This document shows, piece after piece, positions 34,506 through 43,464 of a stretch of DNA of 64,000 nucleotides. Both the position numbers and the translations under genes were made by a program. The number at the start of each line of letters is the position of its first letter. Within the stretch, counting starts at the first letter, position 1. This DNA is from Limnohabitans kasalickyi. Lineage in GTDB: Bacteria > Pseudomonadota > Gammaproteobacteria > Burkholderiales > Burkholderiaceae_C. The notes under the pieces were generated by a model. It saw nothing but the letters and a program-made list of their open reading frames with translations. It made no database searches and had not been told where the DNA came from. The DNA is taken from contig OZ248418.1 in assembly GCA_965234325.1 (NCBI GenBank), forward strand, positions 124,001 through 188,000. Reading direction: 5' to 3'.

Positions 34506-35489
34506 TTAGTTGCCGCTGTAGGGATGCACTTGTTTCCAATGGCGCGCGATGTCGATGCGGCGGGCCACCCACACACGGTCGTGTTTGGCGATGTGATCTA
34601 GGAACTTTTGCAATGCCACGATGCGGCCTGGCTTGCCCAACAAGCGGCAGTGCATGCCGATGCTCATCATCTTGGGGGCGTTGTCACCGTCAGGGTCACC
34701 CTCGGCGTAGAGCGCGTCAAAGCTGTCGCGCAGATACACAAAGAAGTCGTCTGCTTGGCTAAAGCCTTGGGGCAGGGAAAACCGCATGTCGTTGCAATCC
34801 ATCGTGTAAGGCACGACGAGTTGGGGCACCACGTCGCCATTGGTTTTTTGGACCTTCATCCAAAACGGCAGGTCTTCGCCGTAGTAGTCGCTGTCGTATT
34901 CAAAGCCACCGTGGTCGGCCACGAGGCGGCGGGTATTGGGGCTGTCGCGGCCGGTGTACCAGCCTGCGCCATGAATGCTGTTGCCGTGCGTGGTGCTTGT
35001 GAGGCGCTCGATGATCTCGATGCCTTGGTTCATGTGCGCACGCTCGGTGGCTTCGTCGGTGGTTTGGTAGTTGATCCAGCGGTAGCCGTGACAGGCAATT
35101 TCGTGGCCTAGCTCGACGAAGGCAGCGGTGAGTTCAGGGTGGCGTTCAAGCGCCATGCTCACGCCAAATACGGTGAGAGGCAGGCCGCGTTTTTCAAACT
35201 CGCGCAGGATGCGCCAAACGCCCACGCGTGAGCCGTATTCGTAAATGCCTTCCATGCTCAGGTGACGATCTGGAAAGCTAGGCGGGTTGAACATTTCGCT
35301 CAAAAACATCTCGCTGCCGGCATCGCCGTGCACGGTGGCGTTCTCGCCGCCTTCTTCATAGTTCAGCACAAACTGAACCGCAATGCGGGCTTGGTTGGGC
35401 CACTGGGCGTGCGGGACTTGGCGGCCATAGCCCACCAAGTCGCGGGGGTAGGCGGCGGTGCTGTCGTAGGTGGCGTTGGGGTTAGACAT
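34506..35489 (-). CDS. puuE: Allantoinase PuuE
   Basis: PuuE is the metal-independent allantoinase of the polysaccharide-deacetylase fold that opens allantoin to allantoate. The 327-residue protein reads YPRDLVGYGRQVPHAQWPN at the start, then VQFVLNYEEGGENA, YEYGSRVGVWRILREFEKRG, EIACHGYRWINYQ and MHCRLLGKPGR, which are PuuE hallmarks. A good AGGAG site precedes the ATG, 11 bases after the GntR gene. It acts between the two domains of the next gene's product. Confidence 0.95.
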   Translation of the reverse strand: MSNPNATYDSTAAYPRDLVGYGRQVPHAQWPNQARIAVQFVLNYEEGGENATVHGDAGSEMFLSEMFNPPSFPDRHLSMEGIYEYGSRVGVWRILREFEKRGLPLTVFGVSMALERHPELTAAFVELGHEIACHGYRWINYQTTDEATERAHMNQGIEIIERLTSTTHGNSIHGAGWYTGRDSPNTRRLVADHGGFEYDSDYYGEDLPFWMKVQKTNGDVVPQLVVPYTMDCNDMRFSLPQGFSQADDFFVYLRDSFDALYAEGDPDGDNAPKMMSIGMHCRLLGKPGRIVALQKFLDHIAKHDRVWVARRIDIARHWKQVHPYSGN

Positions 35490-35500
35490 TCAAATACTCC

Positions 35501-36169
35501 TTAGGCCAACGCCATCGCAATGTCGTTGCTGGGCACTTTGCGGTCGAGGGCCAAGCCTTCCTCCACATTGCGCAAGTGTTCGTCCATCAGCTTGACGGCC
35601 AAGTCTTCGTCTTTGGCCGCAATGGCTTTCAAAATTTCGGCGTGTTCTTCGGCCGAATGTTCGGCGGCATTTGTGCTTTGGTACATCAGGGTGATGAGAG
35701 CACAGCGAGAAATCAGCTCGGTCAACATTTGTGCCAGCACATCGTTGCCCATCAGCTCGGCCATGCGCACATGGAAGTCGCCCAGCAAGTCGGTCCGGCC
35801 CGGCACATCGCCACGGCTGACAGCGGCTTTTTCTTCGGCCACGTGCTCTTTGAGGGCTTTGATTTGCGCGGGGGTGACGTTGCGCACGAAACTGCGGGTC
35901 ATTTCAGCTTCGATCATGCGGCGCACCGCAAATACTTGACGTGCTTCGTCAGACGAGGGGGTTGCTACAAAAGCGCCGCGCGCAGGCTCCATGCGGATCA
36001 GGCGTTTTTGCGCCAACTGAAACAGGGCTTGTCGAATGAGGGTGCGCGAGACGCTGAAGTGGTCGGCCAGCTTTTGTTCAGCCAGCTTGGTGCCGGGGTG
36101 CAGGCGATGTTCGACGATCGCTTTGGTCATCGCGTCCACAATGGTTCGGGTGGCGGTTGAACTGTCCAT
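35501..36169 (-). CDS. GntR-family regulator, FadR/FCD type, of purine breakdown
   Basis: The 222-residue protein has the winged helix (GTKLAEQKLADHFSVSRTLIRQALFQLAQKRLI) and a C-terminal FCD effector domain, with RRMIEAEMTR, the metal-site motif DLLGDFHVRMAELMGN, and HAEILKAIAAKDEDLAVKLMDEHL. It is first in the operon with puuE and the fusion gene. It diverges from uraH across a TGTATACA palindrome that recurs before four other purine or transport genes. It is therefore the likely regulator of that set and of itself; the effector is unknown. Confidence 0.85.
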   Translation of the reverse strand: MDSSTATRTIVDAMTKAIVEHRLHPGTKLAEQKLADHFSVSRTLIRQALFQLAQKRLIRMEPARGAFVATPSSDEARQVFAVRRMIEAEMTRSFVRNVTPAQIKALKEHVAEEKAAVSRGDVPGRTDLLGDFHVRMAELMGNDVLAQMLTELISRCALITLMYQSTNAAEHSAEEHAEILKAIAAKDEDLAVKLMDEHLRNVEEGLALDRKVPSNDIAMALA

Positions 36170-36219
36170 TTAGAGTCTCCGTGCGATGTCAATTTTCAGA
36201 AATGATAGCTGCAAATACC

Positions 36220-36236
36220 AAAACTGTATACACTTT
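36220..36236. promoter_or_regulatory. GntR-type operator between the regulator gene and uraH
   Basis: AAAACTGTATACACTTT contains the core TGTATACA with nearly symmetric flanks. It lies 51 bases upstream of the GntR ATG and 42 before the uraH ATG, so it can control both directions. Confidence 0.6.
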
Positions 36237-36277
36237 CTGTCGACCATGTCGGTCACCGTCATTTTTTGGAGCGTTTC

Positions 36278-36631
36278 ATGGGATTGAGCACACACGTTTT
36301 AGACACCATGCACGGTGGTCCTGCCGCGGGCATGAAGGTTTCGCTGTTCACCACAGACAACGGGCAAGCCACGCTGGTCAAGTCGTTCACCCTGAACCAC
36401 GATGGACGCAATCCCGATGGTTTGTTGTACGACAACGACAGCTTGAAAAAAGGCACTTATCGATTGGTGTTTGACGTCAAGGGGTACTTTGCCTCTAAAA
36501 ATGTTGAATTGCCTGAACCCAATTTTTTAGACCGAGTCAGCCTTGACTTCGGGGTGGCGCATACAGATCAGCACTATCACGTTCCGTTGCTGGTAAGTCC
36601 TTGGAGTTACTCGACGTACCGCGGGTCTTAA
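36278..36631 (+). CDS. uraH: 5-hydroxyisourate hydrolase UraH
   Basis: UraH is the transthyretin-like enzyme that converts 5-hydroxyisourate, the product of urate oxidation, to OHCU. The 117-residue protein starts GLSTHVLDTMHGGPAAGM with the conserved His, has GRNPDGLLYDNDSLKKG and HYHVPLLVSPWSYSTYRGS, and ends with the diagnostic YRGS. ATG 36278 follows a TTTGGAG site. It is divergent from the regulator-puuE operon and lies 91 bases before xdhA. Confidence 0.96.
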   Translation: MGLSTHVLDTMHGGPAAGMKVSLFTTDNGQATLVKSFTLNHDGRNPDGLLYDNDSLKKGTYRLVFDVKGYFASKNVELPEPNFLDRVSLDFGVAHTDQHYHVPLLVSPWSYSTYRGS

Positions 36632-36633
36632 TT

Positions 36634-36648
36634 TTTTTGTATACCAAG
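36634..36648. promoter_or_regulatory. GntR-type operator before xdhA
   Basis: TTTTTGTATACCAAG has the GTATAC centre with TTG/CAA flanks, one base off the perfect palindrome. It lies 75-89 bases upstream of the xdhA ATG. It is a weaker copy of the motif at 21327. Confidence 0.5.
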
Positions 36649-36722
36649 CAGCATACTTGCCGCGGATTTGGGATGCATGTCACTAAAATCAGGGTCTTCC
36701 CTCAAGACCTCCACATCCCACC

Positions 36723-38198
36723 ATGACCCAAGTCACCAACACCGTGCGCTTTGTGCTCGACGGCCAGATCGTTGAAGCCCAAGGTGCCCGTCGCACCACC
36801 ACCGTTCTTGATTACCTGCGTGAGCAGTTGCACCGCACGGGCACCAAAGAGGGTTGCGCCGAGGGCGATTGCGGTGCTTGCGTGGTGATGGTGGGTGAAC
36901 TCAATGCCGCTGGCACGGGCGTGGACTATGTGGCCACCAACGCGTGTATCCAGCTGCTGCCTTCGCTCGATGGCAAATCCATTAAGACGGTGGAGAGCTT
37001 GAAACAGGCAGACGGTTCGATGCACCCTGTGCAAGAAGAAATGGTCAAGTGCCACGGCTCGCAGTGCGGCTTTTGCACCCCCGGCATCGTGATGAGCTTG
37101 GTGAACATGGTGCAAACCAACACCTCGCCCGCGCGTCAAGACATCACCGACGCCTTGAGCGGTAACTTGTGCCGTTGTACTGGCTACGTGCCCATCATCG
37201 ACGCCGCGGCCAAGGCCTGCGAGAAAAAAACGGCTTTGAAAGTCGACGACAGCGCAGACTTGCCGTTGCTGAAAGAAATCAAGCGCTCCAGTGTGCCGAC
37301 CATGAGCTTGGAGGGCGACATCATCGTGCAGCCCGTGGTGCGCACCAAGAAGGGCAACGAGTTTGTGTCACCCGCCACCTTGGCTGAAGTGTCTGACTAT
37401 CTGGTTAAGCACCCCACCACCACCTTGTTGGCAGGCAGCACCGAAATTGGCTTGCAAGTGAACAAACAGTTCGCACGCCCTGACCACATCATGTACTTGG
37501 GCAACGTCAAAGAACTGCGCCAAGTGACCGAGACCGACAAGGTTTGGCGCATTGGTGCAGCGGTGTCGTTGACTCAGATCGAAACTTTGATCGCCCAGGC
37601 TTACCCCGATTTCACCGAAGTTCTGCGCCGCTTCGGATCACCCCCCATCCGTTCCACCGCCACACTGGCGGGCAACATTGCCAACGGCTCACCGATTGGA
37701 GACACCATGCCTTGCCTGATGGCGCTGGGTGCCAGCTTGGTGCTGCGCCGTGGCGATAAGACCCGCAAGGTGCTGCTGGACAACTTTTACACCGGCATGA
37801 AGAAAAACGTGATGGAGCCCGGGGAGTTCATCGAAGCCATCGAGTTGCCCAAGCCCGTGGCTGGACAAGTGTTCCGCGCCCACAAGGTCAGCAAGCGTTT
37901 TGAGCAGGACATTTCAGCCACTTGCGCTGCCATCAGCTACACGCTGAAAGACGGCAAGTTGAGCGGTGTGAAGCTGGCCTACAACGGCCTGGCCCCGTCG
38001 CCTTGCCGCGCGCCCAAGCTCGAAGCTGTGCTGGAAGGCAAGTTGCCCGCTGACGTGAAAGCAGCCGATTTGGATTCAGCGATCACAGCTAGCTTCACCG
38101 CGCGCGACGGCTTGCGTGCCACATGGGCTTACCGCGCTTTGGTAGCCCGCAACTTGGCCTTGGAATTCATCGAAGAACAAACGAAAGAGGTGGCTTGA
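36723..38198 (+). CDS. xdhA: Xanthine dehydrogenase small subunit XdhA
   Basis: This is the iron-sulfur and FAD subunit of xanthine dehydrogenase, which oxidises hypoxanthine and xanthine to urate. The 491-residue protein has the plant-type [2Fe-2S] motif GTKEGCAEGDCGACVVMVG, then the second cluster HGSQCGFCTPGIVMSL and LSGNLCRCTGY (N-terminal 175 residues). The FAD domain follows with LLAGSTEIGLQVNK and SPPIRSTATLAGNIANGSPIGD. Its stop abuts the xdhB ATG directly. Confidence 0.96.
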   Translation: MTQVTNTVRFVLDGQIVEAQGARRTTTVLDYLREQLHRTGTKEGCAEGDCGACVVMVGELNAAGTGVDYVATNACIQLLPSLDGKSIKTVESLKQADGSMHPVQEEMVKCHGSQCGFCTPGIVMSLVNMVQTNTSPARQDITDALSGNLCRCTGYVPIIDAAAKACEKKTALKVDDSADLPLLKEIKRSSVPTMSLEGDIIVQPVVRTKKGNEFVSPATLAEVSDYLVKHPTTTLLAGSTEIGLQVNKQFARPDHIMYLGNVKELRQVTETDKVWRIGAAVSLTQIETLIAQAYPDFTEVLRRFGSPPIRSTATLAGNIANGSPIGDTMPCLMALGASLVLRRGDKTRKVLLDNFYTGMKKNVMEPGEFIEAIELPKPVAGQVFRAHKVSKRFEQDISATCAAISYTLKDGKLSGVKLAYNGLAPSPCRAPKLEAVLEGKLPADVKAADLDSAITASFTARDGLRATWAYRALVARNLALEFIEEQTKEVA

Positions 38199-40556
38199 AT
38201 GAACGCTCCTACCGCACTCAAAAATCTGTTGCCTGAGTCAGGCGTTCAGCAGGGCAAAGAACTGGTGCACGAGTCTGCGCACTTGCATGTCACCGGCTCT
38301 GCCACCTACATCGATGACATCCCTGAGCACGCAGGCACGTTGTATGCCGCACTCATCTTGTCGCCTGTGGCGCATGGCGAGCTGATTGGTGACGGTATTG
38401 ACCGTGAAGCAATTCTGAAAGAGCACGGCGTCGTCGCGGTCTACACCGCCAAAGACATTCCCGGCGAAAACAACTGTGGCCCCATCATCCATGACGACCC
38501 TTTCCTGGCCGCAGGCAAGGTCGAGTTCATCGGCCAAGCTGTGGCCGTGGTCGTGGCGCGCGACATGCTCTATGCACGCGAGGCCGCCCACAAAGCCAAG
38601 GTGTTGGTGAAAGAACTCAAGCCCATCTTGACGGTGGAGGAAGCCATGGAAGCGGGCAGCTTCATCATGCCGCCCAAGGGCATCACCCGCGGTGACGCCG
38701 CCGCCGCCATTGCCAATGCACCTCACAAAATCAAAGGCACGACCCGCACCGGTCAGCAAGAGCAGTTTTACCTGGAAGGCCAAATCACTTACGCGGTGCC
38801 AAAAGAAGACGGCCAGCTCACGCTGTACGTGTCGACCCAGCATCCCGACGGCAACCAGCGCGAAGCCGCGCACGCCCTGAACCTGCACACCAACGACGTC
38901 GAAGTGATTTGCCGCCGCATGGGTGGCGGCTTTGGTGGCAAAGAAGGCAACGCAAGCATCTTCAGCCAGAGCGCTGCGCTGGCCGCGTTCAAGTTGCAAA
39001 AGCCGGTCAAGCTGCGCGTGAACCGCGACGACGACATGACCATCACCGGCAAGCGCCACGACTTCCGCATCGACTACGAAGTGGGTTTTGACGACACCGG
39101 TCGGGTTTTGGGCGCAGACATCACGCTCATGTCGCGCTGCGGTTACAGCACCGATTACTCAGGTCCTGTCAATGACCGCGCTTGCTTGCACATCGACAAC
39201 ACTTACCATTTGCCCGCGCTCAAGCTGGTCAGCCACCGCTGCAAAACCAACACGCAAAGCGCCACCGCTTTCCGTGGTTTCGGCGGCCCACAAGGCATGT
39301 TCGGCATCGAGACGGTGATGGACGAGATTGCGATGACTTTGGGTAAAGACCCCCTCGTTGTGCGCAAGCTCAACCTCTACAAAGACCCCGCCATCAGTGG
39401 CACGCCCGACAGCATGACCACCCAATACAACCAGCTCATCGAAGACTGGGTGGGTGACAAGGTGATCGACCAGGTGGAGCAAGAATCCAAATACGCCGAG
39501 CGTCGTGCTGCGGTGCAGGCCTTCAATGCCAAGAGCAAAACCCGCAAGCGCGGTGTAGCCCTTGTGCCTTTGAAGTTTGGTATCAGCTTCACCGCCACGC
39601 ACCTGAACCAGGGCGGTGCATTGCTGGTGGTGTACATGGACGGATCTGTGAGCTGTAACCACGGTGGCACCGAAATGGGCCAGGGCCTGAACACCAAGAT
39701 GGCGCAGGTCTGTGCCGATGGTTTGGGCATCAGCGTTGACAAAGTTCGCATCACTGCCACCGACTCGCAAAAAGTGCCCAACGCTTCGGCCACTTCCGCA
39801 TCAAGTGGCGCTGACATCAACGGCGCGGCCATCATGAACGCCACGATGCAAATGCGTGAGCGCTTGAAGCCCGTGGCAGCCCGCATGTTGGGCTGTGCTG
39901 AAGGCGATGTGACGTTTGCGAACAGCGAAGTTCACGGTGGCGGCAAGTCCGTCAAATGGGCAGATTTGACCAAGCAAGCGTACATGGAGCGTGTGGGCTT
40001 GTCGGTGACTGGCTTCTACATGACGCCCGAAATCAAATACGACTTCGCCACCCTGAACGGCCGTGCGTTCTATTACTACTGCTACGGCGCGGCGGTGAGC
40101 GAAGTGGAAATCGACACACGCACGGGCGAGTGGAGGCTCCTAGCCGTGGACATCGTGCACGACGTGGGCCGCAGCATCAACCCCGCTTTGGACAAAGGCC
40201 AGATCGAAGGCGCTTATGTGCAAGGCATGGGCTGGCTCACCATGGAAGAGTGCATTTGGGACAAGAAGGGCAAGCTGCTCACACACGGCCCAAGCACCTA
40301 CAAAATTCCCGTGGCGGGCGACATTCCAGAGCACTTCAAGGTGTCTTTGTTTGAAAACCAAAACAACAAGCCCACGCCTTTCAACAGCAAGGCCACGGGC
40401 GAGCCACCATTAATGCTGGGCCTGTCTGCCTTCTTTGCCTTGCGCGATGCGGTGGCTGCCAGCGCCGACCACAAAGCCGTGGTGTACATGGATGCCCCGG
40501 CTACGCCAGAACGCATCTTGATGGCGTGTGAGGCAGCGAAAGCGGCAGCGGTTTAA
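38199..40556 (+). CDS. xdhB: Xanthine dehydrogenase molybdenum subunit XdhB
   Basis: This 785-residue molybdopterin subunit carries the catalytic centre. Conserved features are VTGSATYIDDIPE near the start, GQQEQFYLEGQ, RRMGGGFGGKEGN, the arginine loop TAFRGFGGPQGM that orients purines, MGQGLNTKMAQV, and the base-catalyst segment KATGEPPLMLG with the glutamate. Purine rather than aldehyde specificity fits the FRGFGGPQG loop. The next gene, xdhC, supplies the sulfurated cofactor. Confidence 0.96.
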   Translation: MNAPTALKNLLPESGVQQGKELVHESAHLHVTGSATYIDDIPEHAGTLYAALILSPVAHGELIGDGIDREAILKEHGVVAVYTAKDIPGENNCGPIIHDDPFLAAGKVEFIGQAVAVVVARDMLYAREAAHKAKVLVKELKPILTVEEAMEAGSFIMPPKGITRGDAAAAIANAPHKIKGTTRTGQQEQFYLEGQITYAVPKEDGQLTLYVSTQHPDGNQREAAHALNLHTNDVEVICRRMGGGFGGKEGNASIFSQSAALAAFKLQKPVKLRVNRDDDMTITGKRHDFRIDYEVGFDDTGRVLGADITLMSRCGYSTDYSGPVNDRACLHIDNTYHLPALKLVSHRCKTNTQSATAFRGFGGPQGMFGIETVMDEIAMTLGKDPLVVRKLNLYKDPAISGTPDSMTTQYNQLIEDWVGDKVIDQVEQESKYAERRAAVQAFNAKSKTRKRGVALVPLKFGISFTATHLNQGGALLVVYMDGSVSCNHGGTEMGQGLNTKMAQVCADGLGISVDKVRITATDSQKVPNASATSASSGADINGAAIMNATMQMRERLKPVAARMLGCAEGDVTFANSEVHGGGKSVKWADLTKQAYMERVGLSVTGFYMTPEIKYDFATLNGRAFYYYCYGAAVSEVEIDTRTGEWRLLAVDIVHDVGRSINPALDKGQIEGAYVQGMGWLTMEECIWDKKGKLLTHGPSTYKIPVAGDIPEHFKVSLFENQNNKPTPFNSKATGEPPLMLGLSAFFALRDAVAASADHKAVVYMDAPATPERILMACEAAKAAAV

Positions 40557-40601
40557 CAGCCGTTCCGTTTCGTTGTCATTGCCTCCATTGCCAAAGCCTG
40601 C

Positions 40602-41474
40602 GTGCCACGCCACACCGCTGAGCTGCTGAGCCAACTCCAACATGCCGATGGCGTGTTGGTGTCGGTCGACAGCGTGCAAGGCTCTGGCCCACGCGAGGTG
40701 GGTGCTTGGATGGCGGTGTTCCCACAGACTTTGGTGAACACCATTGGTGGTGGGCATTTGGAGTTTCAGGCCATCACAGAGGCACGTGCTTTGATGGCGC
40801 GTCCCGCGCATGTCAACCCCTCTGACAGTGCTGTACCGTCTGCCAACGGCAACCTCGCATCACCACCCACCCACGAAGACAACGCACTCACCACGCGCTA
40901 CGCCTTGGGTCCCGCCTTGGGCCAGTGCTGCGGCGGCGTGGTGCATTTGAAGTTTGAGCGCATCAGCGCTGCCGACGCGCCCGCACTCAAACAACGCTTG
41001 TTGGCTGGTGGCCAACCCCTTGCACTGTTTGGCGGCGGTCATGTAGGCCGCGCCTTGGTCAACGTGCTCAGCGCCTTGCCCTATAACGTCCAGTGGGTCG
41101 ACAGCCGCGACGAAATTTTCCCCGCACAGCTACCTCCTAATGTGATGTGCGAGCACTCTGACCCGGTGCATGCGGCCGTGGCCGATTTGCCCAGCGGTGC
41201 AAGCGTGCTGATCATGAGCTTTAGCCACGCCGAAGATTTGGATGTGGTCGCTGCATGCTTGAAACGCCAACGTCTGCAAGGCGATTTGAAATTTGTCGGC
41301 CTCATTGGCAGCAAAACCAAGTGGGCCACGTTTCAGCATCGCCTCGAGTCCAAAGGCTTTAGCGCCGAGGAATTGGCTTTCATCACATGCCCCATTGGTG
41401 TGAGTGGCATCACCGGCAAAGAGCCCGAAGTCATTGCGGTGTCGGTGGCCGCGCAGTTGCTACAGCTGCGCTGA
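40602..41474 (+). CDS. xdhC: Xanthine dehydrogenase accessory protein XdhC
   Basis: XdhC binds molybdenum cofactor, aids its sulfuration and inserts it into XdhB. The 290-residue protein has the N-terminal XdhC/CoxI motif VSVDSVQGSGPREVGAWM, a cysteine-containing ALGPALGQCCGGVVHL, and a Rossmann-like half beginning LALFGGGHVGRALVNVL, with FVGLIGSKTKWATF and GVSGITGKEPEVIAVSVAAQLL at the end. The likely start is GTG, 45 bases after xdhB, with no strong ribosome site, so translation may depend on xdhB. Confidence 0.93.
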   Translation: MPRHTAELLSQLQHADGVLVSVDSVQGSGPREVGAWMAVFPQTLVNTIGGGHLEFQAITEARALMARPAHVNPSDSAVPSANGNLASPPTHEDNALTTRYALGPALGQCCGGVVHLKFERISAADAPALKQRLLAGGQPLALFGGGHVGRALVNVLSALPYNVQWVDSRDEIFPAQLPPNVMCEHSDPVHAAVADLPSGASVLIMSFSHAEDLDVVAACLKRQRLQGDLKFVGLIGSKTKWATFQHRLESKGFSAEELAFITCPIGVSGITGKEPEVIAVSVAAQLLQLR

Positions 41475-41483
41475 GGTTCAATC

Positions 41484-42365
41484 TCAGTCCTTCATCACCT
41501 GTTGCATCAGGGCACGCACTTTGCTCAGCAACGGTGGTTCGGTGCGCGATGCCATGGTGATCAGGCCAAAACGTGCGTTGGCGTTCAGGGCGGGTGAGAG
41601 GTCGATTTCCACCAAATCAGGGGCTGACGCACGGATAGCCAGCACGATGGCGTCGCTGGTCCGCGCCACATCCAGCAAGCTCGATATTTCTTCACAGCGC
41701 AAATTCACCAAAGTGTCGGGGTGCGCTTCTGCGCCAAATTTCTCGATCAGCAATCGCGCCACTTCATCGCTCAAGGGTGTGGAGGCAATAGGGTAGTCAC
41801 GCAGTTGTGCAAAGCTGACCTTGCGATTTTTTGCCAACGGGTGGCCACGGCTGCACATGAACGTGCCTTTCATTTCCTGCATGGCTTCGATCTTCAAGTC
41901 GGTGGCCGGTTTGAGCGAGCGAATGTCCAGCACCAAGGCGTCGAGCGTGCGCTCGCGCAGGGCTTGCACCAACAGCGCTGTGCTGCCACGCGAAATATCG
42001 ATGTGCGCTTGCGGGTGTTCTGTGGCCATCATCATGAGTAAGGGTGTCATCAGCATGGCACCCGGACCTGAACCGAGACCTATCCGAAATTGACCGATCT
42101 CGCCTTTTTTCAGCTGCAGACTGGTTTGGCGCAACTCGTTGGCCTCGTCCACCAAAACGCGCGCGCGTTGCACGATGTGTGCCCCAAATGCGGTGAGCTC
42201 GTTCTTGCGGCCTACGCGGTCGAACAAGGGTTGCCCCAATTCATCTTCGAGTGCTTTGATGCTGCGACTCAAGGCCGGCTGTGTGAGGTAAAGCTTGCTG
42301 GCTGCTTGGCTGAAAGAGCCGCTGGTGGCGAGTTCGATCAAATGCTTGAGTTGAACCAAAGTCAT
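41484..42365 (-). CDS. LysR-family transcriptional regulator
   Basis: This 293-residue regulator has the helix-turn-helix LATSGSFSQAASKLYLTQPALSRSIKALEDELGQPLF (residues 11-48) and a two-lobe effector domain. It diverges from the Bug binding protein and M20 amidohydrolase genes across a 111-base gap containing TTATG-N8-CATAA. It probably activates them in response to the amide or acid they handle. It converges on xdhC with a 9-base gap. Confidence 0.88.
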   Translation of the reverse strand: MTLVQLKHLIELATSGSFSQAASKLYLTQPALSRSIKALEDELGQPLFDRVGRKNELTAFGAHIVQRARVLVDEANELRQTSLQLKKGEIGQFRIGLGSGPGAMLMTPLLMMMATEHPQAHIDISRGSTALLVQALRERTLDALVLDIRSLKPATDLKIEAMQEMKGTFMCSRGHPLAKNRKVSFAQLRDYPIASTPLSDEVARLLIEKFGAEAHPDTLVNLRCEEISSLLDVARTSDAIVLAIRASAPDLVEIDLSPALNANARFGLITMASRTEPPLLSKVRALMQQVMKD

Positions 42366-42379
42366 GTCAGTTCCAATCT

Positions 42380-42416
42380 ATGCATAAAAGTTATGCTAAT
42401 TTACATAAGAATGCAT
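42380..42416. promoter_or_regulatory. LysR-type operator between regulator and Bug protein genes
   Basis: The inner inverted repeat TTATG-N8-CATAA (42391-42408) fits the LysR T-N11-A rule. It is framed by ATGCAT at 42380-42385 and 42411-42416, making a symmetrical block in the middle of the divergent gap. Confidence 0.5.
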
Positions 42417-42476
42417 TGGACATTATAGAAATGGCTTTTTACGATGCACCCATAACAACCACTTTGGAGTCGAGAC

Positions 42477-43463
42477 ATGTCAAATCAATTCAACCGCTGG
42501 GCCGCTTTGTTGAGCGGTTTGTTCTTGGCGGGCGCGGTGTGCGCGCAAAGCTACCCCAGCAAACCCGTCACTTTGATGGTGCCTTACCCCGCAGGTGGTT
42601 TGTCAGATGTGATTGCCCGCACCGTCAACAACACCTTGTCTAAAAACTTTGGACAACCGGTGATCATCGAAAACCTAGGCGGTGCCAGCGGCTCCATCGC
42701 TGCGCAAAAAACATTGAACGCCCCCGCAGACGGTCAGATCATTTTTCAAGGCTCGCCCAACGAGTTGATCTTGGCCCCCTTGGCCATCTCGGCCGTGAAG
42801 TTCAAGAGCGAAGACTTCCGTTTGGTGCAAATGATTGCCACCGCGCAAATCGGCTTTTTGGCACGCAAAGATTTGCCCGTGAACAACGTGGATGAGTTTT
42901 TAGACTACGCCCGCAAAGAAGCCAAAGCAGGCCGTCCCATCACCTATGCCAGCGTGGGCCCGGGCTCGTTCTACCATCTGTTGGGCGAGCACTTGTCCAA
43001 AGTCACCGACATTGAAATGACCCACGTGCCCTACAAAGGCGCGGCCCCGGCCAACCAAGATTTGCTGGGTGGTCAGGTGGATATTTTCTTGGCTCCGTTT
43101 GGCAAGGCGTATGACGAATTGCAAAAGCAAGGCAAGCTCAAAGTGTTGGCCATGCTCAACCGTGAGCGCTTGGAATCGGTGAAAGACTACCCCGCCATCA
43201 GCGAGAGCAAGTCTTTGAAAAACTTCACGTTCAGCATTTGGACTGGCTATTTCGTCAAAAAAGACACACCTGAAGCCACGGTGCAAATCATCCACAAAGC
43301 CATCACCGATTCACTGACAGACCCCGCTGTGCGCAGTGGCTTAGAAGCCAACAGCCAGTTGGTAGCAAAGCCCTTGTCGCTGCAAGAAGTGGGCAAAGCG
43401 TACACGGACGGCACGGCGCAGTTCCGTGCCATTGCCAAGTCGATCAACTTGCAGCCTCAGTGA
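42477..43463 (+). CDS. Bug/TctC-family tripartite tricarboxylate binding protein
   Basis: This 328-residue periplasmic protein has a signal peptide ending near GAVCA-QSYPSKPVTLMVPYPAGGLSDVIAR. The Bug fold follows: NLGGASGSIAAQKTLNAPADG, YASVGPGSFYHLLGEHL and VPYKGAAPANQDLLGGQVD. Such proteins bind carboxylates or amino acid amides. No membrane subunits are nearby, which is common for Bug genes. It is followed at once by the M20 amidohydrolase and is controlled by the divergent LysR protein. Confidence 0.88.
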   Translation: MSNQFNRWAALLSGLFLAGAVCAQSYPSKPVTLMVPYPAGGLSDVIARTVNNTLSKNFGQPVIIENLGGASGSIAAQKTLNAPADGQIIFQGSPNELILAPLAISAVKFKSEDFRLVQMIATAQIGFLARKDLPVNNVDEFLDYARKEAKAGRPITYASVGPGSFYHLLGEHLSKVTDIEMTHVPYKGAAPANQDLLGGQVDIFLAPFGKAYDELQKQGKLKVLAMLNRERLESVKDYPAISESKSLKNFTFSIWTGYFVKKDTPEATVQIIHKAITDSLTDPAVRSGLEANSQLVAKPLSLQEVGKAYTDGTAQFRAIAKSINLQPQ

Positions 43464-43464
43464 C